Origin: Ustilago trichophora
Lineage: Eukaryota; Basidiomycota; Ustilaginomycetes; Ustilaginales; Ustilaginaceae
Length of the DNA stretch: 64,000 bases
Assembly: GCA_900323505.1 (NCBI GenBank)
Contig: OOIN01000007.1
Coordinates: 806,001-870,000 of the forward strand
Reading direction: 5' to 3'
Made by a program: the position numbers and the translations under genes. How positions within the stretch are numbered: the first letter of the stretch is position 1; every line of letters starts with the position of its first letter. This document shows positions 29,782 through 39,970 of this stretch, piece by piece. The notes beneath the pieces were generated by a model, which worked only from the letters and a program-made list of their open reading frames with translations, did no database searches and was not told the DNA's origin.

Positions 29782-32700
29782 TCATAGCTCCTCGTCCTCC
29801 TCCTTGATCTGCGAAGGTTTGAGCATACCGGGTACCTTTGCGGCTGCCTCACGTTCAGCAGCAGCCTTACGTTGTGCTTCGGCCTCCTTGTCCTCCTGGA
29901 AGAGATCCGCGTTGTCCGAGGCGCCCGATTGGCCGCCAAACATCTCGCGTGACGTGATGAGGAAGTCACGCAGATGCAGCTTGTACGCGATCAGATCGCT
30001 CGAGTGCATGCAGAGGCCATTGACGAACTGCTCGACGTACTGAGCTTGCATGTGCGGGAAGGCGGTGCGCAGCAGGTTCGACGTGTACTGTCGGATAAAG
30101 AGGCGGTTGTTCATGTTGGGATCCTGCTGTGTCGCAGGGTCCCACAGCGGCGCAGTGACGCGATCCGTCTCGATCAGCTCAAAGATGCGCGCCAACAGTA
30201 CGCACTGTGTCTTGAAGCCACTCTTGTGGTCAGAGTCGGTGAGCACAAAGAAGATGTCCTGGATAACGTTGAGCAGATACTGCTGATAGAACCCATTGGC
30301 CACCTCAAGAGGGGAGCCCGAGATGTTGTTGAGCAGCTCGAGGCAGATGTTGAGACCCGTGTCGGCAATGTCACGCATGGTGTGCTTGATGGCCCAGATG
30401 ATGCTGTCCATGGTCAGCTTGAACTTGGGTGGTGGCAGTTCGAGCAAAGCAGGGAAGCAGTAGAGGTTGATGGCACGCAGCAGCTTGAAGAAGCCTACAC
30501 GGTGCTCTGGGAACTCGGCAAAGTCCTGGTTGATCATGTTGAGCGTCGGTTCAAACACGGCATCGAGGATGGGCGCAATCTTGTCCGTCAGCAAGTTCTG
30601 CAGGCGCGAGGTGATGGTAGCCATCACGTTGAGCACCTCGGCGTCTCTTGCGGCGGGCACGTTGCGGTTGTAATCGCCGAGAATAGCGTCAAGCAACGAA
30701 GGGATGAGGTTGACGTTGACAGCTTCGAGATCTTCAGCACGCTTGACGTAGGTCTCGACCAGACGCAAGATCTCCTTCTTGATGGTACGCAGACCACGCA
30801 CCATGGGCGTCTTGGTCGCGATGAGACCCTCGGCCTCCACCTTGGCGCTGATAATGCCGCTGACGCTGCGGTAGAGCGCAAGCATGTCCAGGTAGATGCG
30901 GCCGATCTGGGGAAGGAAGAAGGTGCCGATCGAGACACATGCAGAGACGTTGGTCTTGAGCACGTTGGACAGAATCTTGATGTTTTCCGGACTGCCGAGC
31001 ACATCGACGTTGTTGTGGGCCTGCTGCATGAGGCTGTCCCATGCGCTGTTGGGCAGCTCCATCAGCTTGGCGATGAGTCGCTCCTGCGTGGGGCGATTGG
31101 GCTGTGCTGCAATCATGTAACCGACAGCCTCGTAGAAGGTGTGGACTTGCAATGGCGAGAGGTCAAGCGTGATGCGGTGCAAGTTGCGAAGAATCTCGTC
31201 GATAAAGGGCTCCTGCTCACCGGCCTGCTGGATGACAAAGTGACGACGGCACTTTTGGGCGATCTTGATGAAAGTGTCGCATGCCATGTCCTGGACACCC
31301 TCGTGGCTTTCGTGCATGAACTCAAAGTTCTTGTTGACGACCGTCTTGAGGAACTTCCAGTGCGCCTTGAGGAATCGCGGGTATTGGCCGACGATGTACA
31401 TGATGTTGGATGCAACAACAGCCTTGTTGTCCTTGCCTCGCTTCATCTCACAAAGGCCGAGCAAATCCTTGATGACAGTGACGAGGAATCGCTTCTCGGT
31501 CTCTTCGTTCATGGCACCTGAAATGGAACCGATCGCCCAGCAGAGGGTGTTGAGGTTGGCCCACGACCATTCGGAACCGTCGACCTGCTTGGCAAGCTTC
31601 TCGGTCATGATGTTTTCGGTGTCGAGGACGTCGAGATGGGTGAGGTAAACAAGGACCTCGCGCATGCTCTTGTAGAGGACAATGGTGTCACTCTCCTTCA
31701 TGAACTCGCGAACAATCTCTCCCTCGTCGTTCTCGACGATGAGCACTTCCTCGGGTTTGACCATGCGCTCGATCATTACGAGCCTCAAGTTGGAGAGAAT
31801 GTCTGTGTAAATGTTCTTGCGGAGGTTGGCCGAGTTGGCATTGGAGATGCCATTGCCGAGGTTAAGGCCGAGAAGAGGATTCATCTCGGCGATGGGCTGC
31901 GACTGCTGCTCCTCGTAAAGCTCGCTGACCAGCTTGGACCAGTACTCGAGACAGATTTTGAAAACTTCTCTTTCGGGCACCTGCGAGACCTTGATAAGGT
32001 ACATGTGAGCGTTGAGGAGTACGTCTTTGTTTTCTGGATTCTCGACGAGCTTGAGGTGGGTGGTGAGGAAATTGGAAAGGAAGAGTGCGAGGTTGAGAAC
32101 GAGCTCCTGCTCCGAGTCGGAGCTGGTCTCGTAGGCAGCTGCGATGTTGGTGGCAGGTGGGATCATGCGGTTGACCGAGGTCATGACCATGTTGAAGAGA
32201 ACGACGAACTTGGGATCGTACTCGGCGCCGACGTTGAGGTTGGCAATCTCCGAGAGACACTTGAGGGTGACGTTGCGGAACTCGGGGACCTCGAGGAAGC
32301 GACCAATGAGATTGTCGATGACGTTGGTCTCAAAAATGTAGCCCAGAGGAATCCAGTTGAGGAAGCGAAGCATGGTCTCGAGGGTAGCCTTGATCAAGCT
32401 GGGTTTTTGTGCTTTTTCGAGGACTTCGGAACAGAGCTGGAAGACCTCGCCAAATTCGCCGCACATCTGATTCTTGAGCGACTTGGTCTTGGAGGTGGTC
32501 ATCTGTTCCGCCGAGTAGTCAAAGATCTCTTCAGAGAGCAAGCGGAGGATGGCCATGTTGTTCTCGCAGATAGAGAGCGAGCCCTTGGATGAAGAGACGA
32601 TCTCTGGAATGAACGAGGGCCAGTTGTGAGGCCATTCCTGCTTGAGGATCTGGATGAGGGTGGTGTTGAGCTTTCCGAGATAAGTCTTTTCACGCTTGAG

Positions 32701-33021
32701 GCTGGCCTCGTCGGAAGAGTGCTGGATGATCATCTCGACGATAAAGTTGCGGATACCCTGCTGTTGGTCCTCGGGAAGCACTTTCCACCGTGTTGAAATG
32801 AGCTTATCGAGAATCTGGAGGGAAATGTACTTGGTCTGGGGCGACGAGCTCTGTTGGAGAATGGCGGGGACGCGCTGCCAGGCATCGGGATGCTCCTGGA
32901 ACTGGGCTAGTGTCTGCTGTGCCATCCTCTGGTCCTGGCCTGCGCCAGTGTACATGGCGGCGACGACACGGTCCAAAAGACCGATGTCAAGATCCTTGTC
33001 GAAGTCCAAGATACCTTCCAT
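29782..33021 (-). CDS. CRM1: Exportin-1 (Crm1)
   Basis: 1079 residues without introns, matching the family length (about 1070-1085). The N terminus L-D-F-D-K-D-L-D-I-G-L-L-D-R-V-V and the CRIME/importin-beta N-terminal domain (residues about 30-120) are typical, followed by the exportin-1 helical repeats. The NES groove region is recognisable by F-L-V-T-V-I-K-D-L-L-G-L-C-E and K-R-G-K-D-N-K-A-V. The cysteine at residue 524 corresponds to the leptomycin-B-reactive cysteine of human and fission yeast Crm1 (threonine in baker's yeast). The C-terminal autoregulatory part ends in an acidic E-E-D-E-E-L. It exports leucine-rich NES cargo with Ran-GTP through the nuclear pore. Assignment is essentially certain. 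Confidence 0.98.
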   Translation of the reverse strand: MEGILDFDKDLDIGLLDRVVAAMYTGAGQDQRMAQQTLAQFQEHPDAWQRVPAILQQSSSPQTKYISLQILDKLISTRWKVLPEDQQQGIRNFIVEMIIQHSSDEASLKREKTYLGKLNTTLIQILKQEWPHNWPSFIPEIVSSSKGSLSICENNMAILRLLSEEIFDYSAEQMTTSKTKSLKNQMCGEFGEVFQLCSEVLEKAQKPSLIKATLETMLRFLNWIPLGYIFETNVIDNLIGRFLEVPEFRNVTLKCLSEIANLNVGAEYDPKFVVLFNMVMTSVNRMIPPATNIAAAYETSSDSEQELVLNLALFLSNFLTTHLKLVENPENKDVLLNAHMYLIKVSQVPEREVFKICLEYWSKLVSELYEEQQSQPIAEMNPLLGLNLGNGISNANSANLRKNIYTDILSNLRLVMIERMVKPEEVLIVENDEGEIVREFMKESDTIVLYKSMREVLVYLTHLDVLDTENIMTEKLAKQVDGSEWSWANLNTLCWAIGSISGAMNEETEKRFLVTVIKDLLGLCEMKRGKDNKAVVASNIMYIVGQYPRFLKAHWKFLKTVVNKNFEFMHESHEGVQDMACDTFIKIAQKCRRHFVIQQAGEQEPFIDEILRNLHRITLDLSPLQVHTFYEAVGYMIAAQPNRPTQERLIAKLMELPNSAWDSLMQQAHNNVDVLGSPENIKILSNVLKTNVSACVSIGTFFLPQIGRIYLDMLALYRSVSGIISAKVEAEGLIATKTPMVRGLRTIKKEILRLVETYVKRAEDLEAVNVNLIPSLLDAILGDYNRNVPAARDAEVLNVMATITSRLQNLLTDKIAPILDAVFEPTLNMINQDFAEFPEHRVGFFKLLRAINLYCFPALLELPPPKFKLTMDSIIWAIKHTMRDIADTGLNICLELLNNISGSPLEVANGFYQQYLLNVIQDIFFVLTDSDHKSGFKTQCVLLARIFELIETDRVTAPLWDPATQQDPNMNNRLFIRQYTSNLLRTAFPHMQAQYVEQFVNGLCMHSSDLIAYKLHLRDFLITSREMFGGQSGASDNADLFQEDKEAEAQRKAAAEREAAAKVPGMLKPSQIKEEDEEL

Positions 33022-34170
33022 GGTGACAAGTGCGCTACGGGAGGAAATTCAAGCTGGTTGGTGAAATGCCAAAGCAGAATTGAGCCCACAGCGTTAAACA
33101 GAAATGTCGGCAACGGTCCGAGAGAAGCAGGTGCTAGCCTCGCGATATCAATGCCACACAACAGAGCACGTGCAGAATGGTGCCGAGTTCTATCGACGTC
33201 CCGACGAGAGCCGAATGGCGGAAGATGAAGCGATTGCGAAGATCAAGGTTGCAAGGGAGAAAACAAGCCACAAAATCAGTCACCTGCGGCGAAGCGCGAC
33301 GTCGCGGAAACAGAGCGTTGAATGCGGTGCGGGAAACTCACCTTGAGACGAAACCTTTCAGGTCTCAGCAAGGAGCGACGAGAGCTACGTAGAGGCAGTG
33401 GCGAACGAAAAAGGCGTGAGGTTCAACTGAGTGGGCTGTGGCGTCGTCGAGAAGCTGTGCTGAGCTAGCAAACAAGGCCGAGATTCTGTGTTGGTTGGCG
33501 CCTTGATGACAATCCAAACAAGCGTCGTCGAAACAAAGTTGAAAATGGATCACCTGAAGGATTGAACGGAAAGATGGAAAGATGGAATGACGGAATGGAG
33601 AGAGGGAGAGAGAGAAAAGAAGTTCGCAAGTGGTGATGGTGGTGGAGGAGGAGCGGGAGTGGAAAAAAGGTGAATAGCAGGACGATAGACGCGATGGACC
33701 GAGCGAAAGAAACACAGGCACACACAGACACACAGACATACGGTTCCAGTGAGGCGAAATGAGTGCGCTTGCGTGTGCTGTGGCTGCAAACTCAAAGCAG
33801 CCGCGCTGTGAGGATCGGGTGTGTGTGATTTCTGGCGCTTTCCACCCAGAGTCAAACGTTGGGAAAAGGGAAAAAAGAAAGAAAAAAAAAAGAAAAATGG
33901 AGGAAAGAAAGCAGCATCTACACCTTTCTGTACGCGCACAGCTCAGTTTGTTCAGGTCAGGCTTGAGATTTTGTTGTCGGCAGTGGATCACTTCATCCGT
34001 TGACTTGGTTGGCCAACTCAGTCAAAGCGTTGCCATCCATTAGGGAAAACAACCTGCCAGCTGTGGCGCGCTTTCCGCCAAATTCGAATTGAAATTTCAT
34101 GTTGAGAGAAAAAGCCGATCTCACACTCTTGAGAAAAGCGCAGGAAAGCCAAGAGTTGTTGCTCAGCAAG

Positions 34171-34200
34171 TACAGTACTGTACTGTACTGTACTGTAGTA
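34171..34200. repeat. TACTG/GTACT pentanucleotide repeat
   Basis: Reads as consecutive tactg units after an initial tacag, forming overlapping CAGTACTG and TACTGTA palindromes. Similar stretches lie at 21416-21434 and 54547-54574. Confidence 0.8.
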
Positions 34201-35217
34201 TGATTTTCATCGTCCCAATATACACAGCTCGAGAAGAGGGCCGTTCGAAATTCAACAGGAAGGATACAAACCCGGAGAGCCGAGGGCAATGAATCCAAGT
34301 TTGATTGATAGCCGATGCTCAACGTTGCCCTCTCACCTGGTCAATTTCATTCCAGGTGCTGTCAACACACACACACACACACACTTACAAGCGCTTTTTC
34401 GAACCCGTCAACCAGAGACATGTCATGCCCTGATCAATCTAATGCAGTGCAAGAACGGTGGCGGTCCAACCGACAGTGGCCCCGGTCAATAGCTTGTTAC
34501 ATGCAGGCACGAGCACAATGCCTCGGAAGCGCCGATACCGGATCTGATTTGTTGAATGTACAGTGGAACGCCGACCTCGTCACCTGTGAGACGAATTCTG
34601 ATCGATGTTAGGTTCCAGGGTTGGACACAACTGTGACCTTTTTTTTTTCTTCGACGGACGAATCAGGAAGGCCAAAGCGACAGAACGTGCGCACGTGTAT
34701 GCATGGGGTATCGTCGCTGTAACCTGTAGCATGGCCCGCCCGCACAGCACTCGAGTTAGCGCTTCATCAACTCTGGATCCTCCGATCGTATTCATCGCCT
34801 CGTTTCTCACAGTATGACGGGCTTCTCCTTCGCAAATCGACCCTCTGAGAGATCAGGATTTCGAGTTTTGGTAACCAAAACGGCCTTGATGCCGAAGGAG
34901 GGACCCAGATCTAGAAGCCATAATGACACTGTGGACCCTTGCCGCGCATTTTCAGAGAGTCAAGGCCGGCTTTCTCAACCTTTTTCTTTCAGTTTTTGGT
35001 TCTGAAATTGGCCAGATTTTGCGTACAGAATCGCGCATGAGAAGTGCATGTGGAAGCTCTTCAAGACAGGCCAAGAGGAGCAGCCGACAAGGTGGGTAGC
35101 ACTCTGTAACGACGCAGTCTGTGAAGCATCAAAACCGACAATGCGTCGAATTGACCTCGGAAAGTCAACGAGTCAGACCCGCTTTAGACCGTTGCCCGTG
35201 TGCCTGTTCCGGCTGGT

Positions 35218-35218
<1 letters not shown>

Positions 35219-35246
<28 letters not shown>
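35219..35246. repeat. (GGCT)7 microsatellite
   Basis: Seven perfect GGCT units, a likely length-polymorphic locus. Confidence 0.9.
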
Positions 35247-35248
<2 letters not shown>

Positions 35249-35730
35249 ATGTGCTTGATCCTGTAGGCTTGCCATCTTTCTTCCAAACGTCTTGTCGCTC
35301 CGTCTGTTCATTGCTCCCATCGCAAGCAGTCGTCCAAGGACTACTACAACAAGGCACTCGGAATATCCTTCTTTGAGATCACATCGAACCAGGTCATTGA
35401 CGCAGTCGCTGGCATCTCGACAAACCATCGGCGTTACCGACTGTCGAGATTGAAAGGCTCTCACCCACAGCACACACGATCTCATTCACCACCAACTCGC
35501 TTCTCACGCCATGAACCTTGTCTAAGGGTGCCACCCTTGTCCAGACCTTTCATTGCTGCCACACTTGAGCACTTTCCTCGAAAACGTCATCTCAGACCCT
35601 ATCGACGGCGACGCTGCTATTGCAGCTCTCGTAGGCATCCTTATCCGACTCTGCTGTCACAGCATAGAGGGACAGTCCGACTGGATCTCCATCTCAACTC
35701 GCCTGCTTTCCTCATCCCCACTCGGCCAGA

Positions 35731-38700
35731 ATGAAGTTCGGCAAATACATCCTCAGCCAGCAAATATCTGGTTGGGGCGCTTACTACCTCGACTACAAGT
35801 TCCTCAAAAAAATCATCAACTCGCTCGAAAAGGGTCGCCTCGCCGACGCTGCTCTCTTTGCAACAGGTGTCCGTCCCGAGTACAGCCCCAACGGTCAGTC
35901 CGCCGTCTCTCCACAACCACAGATCCTTCCTCACATCGAAGGCTCCGACGAACTTCAAATCCACAAGGCTGCCTTCTTCTTCAAGCTCGAACGAGAGCTC
36001 GAAAAGATCAACAACTTTTATCTACAAAAAGAAGCCGAACTCAAGTCTCGCTTGCAAACCCTCATCGACAAGAAGCGCATCATCTTTGAGTCTCGCAACT
36101 CGTCCAAACTCTCCAAAGAGTCGCCCTCCTATGTCGCCCTTTATGAAGGTTTCCGTTACTTTGAAAAGGATCTCAGCAAGCTCCAGCAATTCATCGAGAT
36201 CAATGCTACTGGTTTCCGAAAGATCCTGAAAAAGTGGGACAAACGCTCCAAATCGCAGACAAAGGAGCTTTACCTCGCTCGTCAGGTCGAAGTGCAGCCA
36301 TGCTTCAATCTCAAGTTCATCGCCGAGCTTAGTGATATCGCCGCTGCCAACTTGCTCGAGCTTGAAAACCTCTCGCACGGCCGATCGCTCAACGAGACCC
36401 TCGGTACCAACGGCACCAGTCTCTCCTCGGACAACCGCCTCGACTTTGCCGCCGCACAGAGCCAAGACTTTGATGCTCTTGCCGATCTCGAAGCCAACCT
36501 CGCTCATGCAGTCAAGGCCGGTCGTGTCATACCGGCCGCCGAGATGATCCGCATCGCGGCACAGAACGAGGACCCTACCAGCGTCTCTCGAATTGTATGG
36601 AGAGCCCTTCTCGAGGCTCCTCACGAAGCTGTGCGTGCCGCGCTCGAGCATCACCTCGCCGACTACAAGTTTGTCGACGACATCAGCTCAAGGACCTGCC
36701 TTCACGAATCGTCCATGGCCGGCAAGCTCTTCTTGGTGCAATCATGCATTGAAAACGGCGTCGATGTCGCACAACAGGACATCTACGGACGTACCGCGCT
36801 CTCGTATGCTGCTATGGCGGGTCACACCGATGTCTGCCAGTATCTCCTCGCGCTTCCCTCCATCTCGGCCGCCACCTACGATCTCGACGGCTTCTCCCCA
36901 CTCATTCTCGCTGTCATGAACGGACGCACCGACGCCGTTCGCATTCTGCTCGATCACGGCGCAAGTGTCGAACCACGTGATGCCACAGATCTGATCCCGC
37001 TCTGTCTCGCTAGCTCCGGTGGACATGCCCAGATAGTCAGCCTCTTGCTCCAGAAAGGCGCCAAGATCGTGTCAAATGCGGAAGGTCTCTACCCGCAGGC
37101 GCTCGCTGCACGTGCTGGTCATGCCGATTGCGTGCGCTTGCTCGTCGAGTCCGGTGGCGACCCCGATGCGCCCGAAAAGGGTACTCAGTGGACACCCACC
37201 TTCTTCGCCGCCGAGAGCGGCCATGTCGAGTGTCTGAGGGTCTTGCTCAACGCAGGCTGCAACGTCAACATTGTCGACGAAAAGGATAGGACTGCCGCCT
37301 TCTATGCGGCGTGGAACGGCAAAATCACCTGCTTGTTATTGTTGCTCCAGGCAGCTCAACAGAGCAACGCTCCTCCACCAGTGCGGCGACCCTCCAAAGC
37401 TTCTACTGCCAAAGGCAACGCATCCAATGACGCTGCAGACGATCTAGATGTTGAGATAGATGGCATCCCAGATCTGTCGCTCCCACCCCCTATCATCCCG
37501 TTCCGCACCTACGGCCACAACTACCTCGATAAGCGCGCCCTCGTCTCGGTCTCGCTCACCAACAACTCGGTCAAGCTGTACAAGCACCAAGATCCTAATC
37601 GTCCCGAACAGTTCTCGACATCCTCGCTCAAACTCGTCATGACATCGCGGCCGGATGCGTCCACGACGGCCATCCCACACAATGTCGTGCTGCCCCTCGC
37701 CGATGAGCGCGAGGTGTTCTCATTCCAGGTCGACAGCCTCGAGAGCTTCTCGATCGAATGGGAGCTAATGCCCACCTTTGGTTCAAAAGTCATTGGCAAG
37801 GCTGTAGCTCTGCCGAGCTCGTTTGAGGGCATGACCGATCGCAAGCGATTCGTCCTGCCGCTCCAGGATGTCTATCTCAAAGTGGTCGGTGAAGTCTCGT
37901 TCGAGCTCGACTTTGTCAAGCCATTTGACAGCGTTCAACTCGAGATTGGAGGACGTGTTGAGACGTATTGGAAGAGCATGTTGCCCGGCGTAGCAGCTGC
38001 TTCGGCAGTGGGTCCGACTAGAATGACACCCAACAGCGGTGTCAGTGGTATCAGTGGAATTCTGAACAGCGCGGCAGCAGCGAGCTCAACGCCGAAGGGT
38101 GTCGACAAGGGCGCAGCAGCGGCCTCGGTGGGTGTTGGGGCCTGTGGCACTCCCTTGGCTGGCTCTGCAGGCGCAACGTCTGCAGCTGCCACGCAGCCGA
38201 CACTGGTGACCGGATCTTCGCTTGCAGGCGAATACCTGCGCGTTGTGGTCCAGGTGACGAAGGATGCTGTTGCGGTGGTATGGCCCGCTCCCTTCATTCC
38301 TCTACCCGGTCTGGAAGTCCATGTAGGTAGTGTCAAGGCCGACGAGCTTCTCTCTCTCGCTGCACAAACGGGGCACTCGCTCGATTGGACCCCTGCTCAA
38401 GCGGCACAGGTCTCATGGGCCGACTGGCAACATGCACTTCAGACGTCGGTGGTTACGCTGGAAAAGCTGCTCTCCCTTCTGCCTGTCACTGTGGGAATCG
38501 ACATTGACGTCATGTACCCTTCGACCGCCGAAGTGCGCTCGAATCCAGGGATGCCCAAGATGGAAGTCAATCAATTCGTTGACACGATCCTGCACACGGT
38601 CTACGCAGCGGGTACGAGCAATCGCGAGCAGAGTCGCAAGATTCTCTTCTCCTCGCGTTCGCCAACCGTGTGTACGGCGCTCAACTGGAAACAGCCCAAC

Positions 38701-39087
38701 TACGCCGTGTTTTTCGCCTCATTCTGTGGCATTGACGGAAACGCCAGTTTGGAATCCGGTCAACTCGTCCCTTCCATCCGTCACGAAACCGATCCTCGCC
38801 GAGAGAGCATCAGCGAAGCCGTCCGATTCGCCAAGTCGAACAACTTGCTCGGAATTATGGTCGATGTGGCGCTGCTCAACCACGTCCCGCTTCTGGTGGA
38901 AAGCGTGAAAGCGTCTGGTCTGCTGCTCATCACCATTGGCAAATTTGTCCAACCGCAGGGCAACAGCAGCAGCAGCAGCAGCAGCAACCATGGATCAATA
39001 TTGGCAGCTGCTGGAGGGGAGCAGGAGGCAGAGGTGGCAAATGTCGATGGTGAAGTTCATCGCGGAATTGTGATTTGTAAGAGTTGA
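35731..39087 (+). CDS. PHO81: Pho81-like SPX-ankyrin protein, phosphate signalling
   Basis: 1118 residues, single exon. Residues 1-210 form an SPX domain (starts M-K-F-G-K-Y-I-L; contains Y-L-D-Y-K-F-L-K-K and F-R-K-I-L-K-K-W-D-K), a sensor of inositol pyrophosphates. Residues about 310-545 hold at least six ankyrin repeats (G-R-T-A-L-S-Y-A-A-M-A-G-H-T-D and others). From about 580 a C2-like region follows, then a Gly/Ala/Ser-rich linker, and residues 870-1080 resemble a glycerophosphodiesterase domain that lacks the catalytic H-R-G motif. The same order is found in yeast Pho81 and Neurospora NUC-2, inhibitors of the Pho85-type cyclin kinase in the phosphate starvation pathway. Poly-Ser near residue 1078 comes from an AGC repeat. 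Orthology is confident; the GDPD part is probably non-catalytic. Confidence 0.9.
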   Translation: MKFGKYILSQQISGWGAYYLDYKFLKKIINSLEKGRLADAALFATGVRPEYSPNGQSAVSPQPQILPHIEGSDELQIHKAAFFFKLERELEKINNFYLQKEAELKSRLQTLIDKKRIIFESRNSSKLSKESPSYVALYEGFRYFEKDLSKLQQFIEINATGFRKILKKWDKRSKSQTKELYLARQVEVQPCFNLKFIAELSDIAAANLLELENLSHGRSLNETLGTNGTSLSSDNRLDFAAAQSQDFDALADLEANLAHAVKAGRVIPAAEMIRIAAQNEDPTSVSRIVWRALLEAPHEAVRAALEHHLADYKFVDDISSRTCLHESSMAGKLFLVQSCIENGVDVAQQDIYGRTALSYAAMAGHTDVCQYLLALPSISAATYDLDGFSPLILAVMNGRTDAVRILLDHGASVEPRDATDLIPLCLASSGGHAQIVSLLLQKGAKIVSNAEGLYPQALAARAGHADCVRLLVESGGDPDAPEKGTQWTPTFFAAESGHVECLRVLLNAGCNVNIVDEKDRTAAFYAAWNGKITCLLLLLQAAQQSNAPPPVRRPSKASTAKGNASNDAADDLDVEIDGIPDLSLPPPIIPFRTYGHNYLDKRALVSVSLTNNSVKLYKHQDPNRPEQFSTSSLKLVMTSRPDASTTAIPHNVVLPLADEREVFSFQVDSLESFSIEWELMPTFGSKVIGKAVALPSSFEGMTDRKRFVLPLQDVYLKVVGEVSFELDFVKPFDSVQLEIGGRVETYWKSMLPGVAAASAVGPTRMTPNSGVSGISGILNSAAAASSTPKGVDKGAAAASVGVGACGTPLAGSAGATSAAATQPTLVTGSSLAGEYLRVVVQVTKDAVAVVWPAPFIPLPGLEVHVGSVKADELLSLAAQTGHSLDWTPAQAAQVSWADWQHALQTSVVTLEKLLSLLPVTVGIDIDVMYPSTAEVRSNPGMPKMEVNQFVDTILHTVYAAGTSNREQSRKILFSSRSPTVCTALNWKQPNYAVFFASFCGIDGNASLESGQLVPSIRHETDPRRESISEAVRFAKSNNLLGIMVDVALLNHVPLLVESVKASGLLLITIGKFVQPQGNSSSSSSSNHGSILAAAGGEQEAEVANVDGEVHRGIVICKS

Positions 39088-39571
39088 AGCGAGCTGGTGG
39101 TGTTTGGGTCACTGTTTGGAGAGTGTTAATCAAGTATGATTGAAAAGAAAATGCTTGTTGGTGTTGGTCTGTGTAGGGGTGTGTGCGTGTTTGGACTGGA
39201 TGAAGTGTATGAGCGAGTTGGAAGTGGTTTGAGGGATTTGCAAGGTGCAAAGGATAAGTGTGAGACAGACGAAAGAATGAGACTGGTTAAAGGTTGGCAT
39301 TGAACGGTGAAGCAAGGAGAAAGGATAGTGTTGAGGTATATAGTACAAATATGAAGAGTCGTGTGAAAGGTTAAAGATGGGTAAAAGTCGAAATGTTTGT
39401 GAAGAAGATAGAAGAGAGGAGGATACAGAGAGACTAGAGATGAAAGGAAGATGGATATGGTTTGAAAGGTGTTGTCGTGAGCTGGTTTGGTTGAGTTGAG
39501 CTAAGATGGACATTCGCTCGGAGCATGTGAACTTTTCTCGTCTCTGCTTTGAGATGATAAGTTGAATTTGT
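39088..39571. other. Convergent 3' region between PHO81-like and UPF0642 genes
   Basis: Both neighbouring genes end here. The plus strand is A/G-rich; open frames on the minus strand (39130-39570) are low-complexity and overlap the 3' ends. No gene is supported. Confidence 0.5.
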
Positions 39572-39970
39572 TCATCTTCTACGTTTAGGCTTACCGCCAT
39601 TCTTACTTTTATGCGCATCAAAAAGACTATTGCCACCTTTATTCTTGAAAGGTTTAAGACCTTTGCTAGCACGATACGTCTCTCTGCGTGAATTTCTTGG
39701 ACCCGAAGTGGAGACTTTGACGTGTACCTCTTGACCATCCTTTTTCGTTTCAGTGTCTTGAGAAACATCCTTCATCTCGTCTTGATCTTGTTCGTCTTGA
39801 GCGGTGGTGGAGGATTCAACAGGAAGTTTGTCCTTTTTCAACCCAGCGGCAAGACGAGAGGAGAGAGCGTTGACACGTGCAGCTTCAGCAACGGCGTAAT
39901 CGGACTTGGGGTTGTGACGTTTGACATTACGTGCCTTGAGCTTTGCGCTCGACCTGAGGGATTTGGCCAT
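39572..39970 (-). CDS. UPF0642/DUF2423 family protein (yeast Ybl028c, animal LLPH type)
   Basis: 132 residues, single exon. The first 45 residues (M-A-K-S-L-R-S-S-A-K-L-K-A-R-N-V-K-R, then V-N-A-L-S-S-R-L) are the family signature, a basic N-terminal helix. The middle is acidic and the end is strongly basic (K-P-K-R-R-R), as in nucleolar proteins. The yeast and animal relatives are linked to ribosome biogenesis and chromatin; the precise role is not settled. Length fits the family (about 106-135). Assignment rests mainly on the N terminus. Confidence 0.85.
   Translation of the reverse strand: MAKSLRSSAKLKARNVKRHNPKSDYAVAEAARVNALSSRLAAGLKKDKLPVESSTTAQDEQDQDEMKDVSQDTETKKDGQEVHVKVSTSGPRNSRRETYRASKGLKPFKNKGGNSLFDAHKSKNGGKPKRRR

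Larger units (their letters stand above)
33022..35730. other. Divergent intergenic region between CRM1 and PHO81-like gene
   Basis: About 2.7 kb with no supported gene. It contains a GTACT-type repeat (34171-34200), a CA dinucleotide run (about 34363-34384), a (GGCT)7 run (35219-35246), and purine-rich stretches around 33600 and 33880. The last 250 bp are a pyrimidine-rich leader of the PHO81-like gene. Confidence 0.5.

Noticed and set aside
29974..31521. Long open frame (515 codons) on the plus strand
   Set aside because: It lies entirely antisense to CRM1, is Val/Glu/Asp/His-rich as expected from the reverse of biased codons, and has no domain.
31636..32592. Plus-strand frame of 318 codons opposite CRM1
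   Set aside because: Another antisense shadow with acidic bias and no recognisable features.
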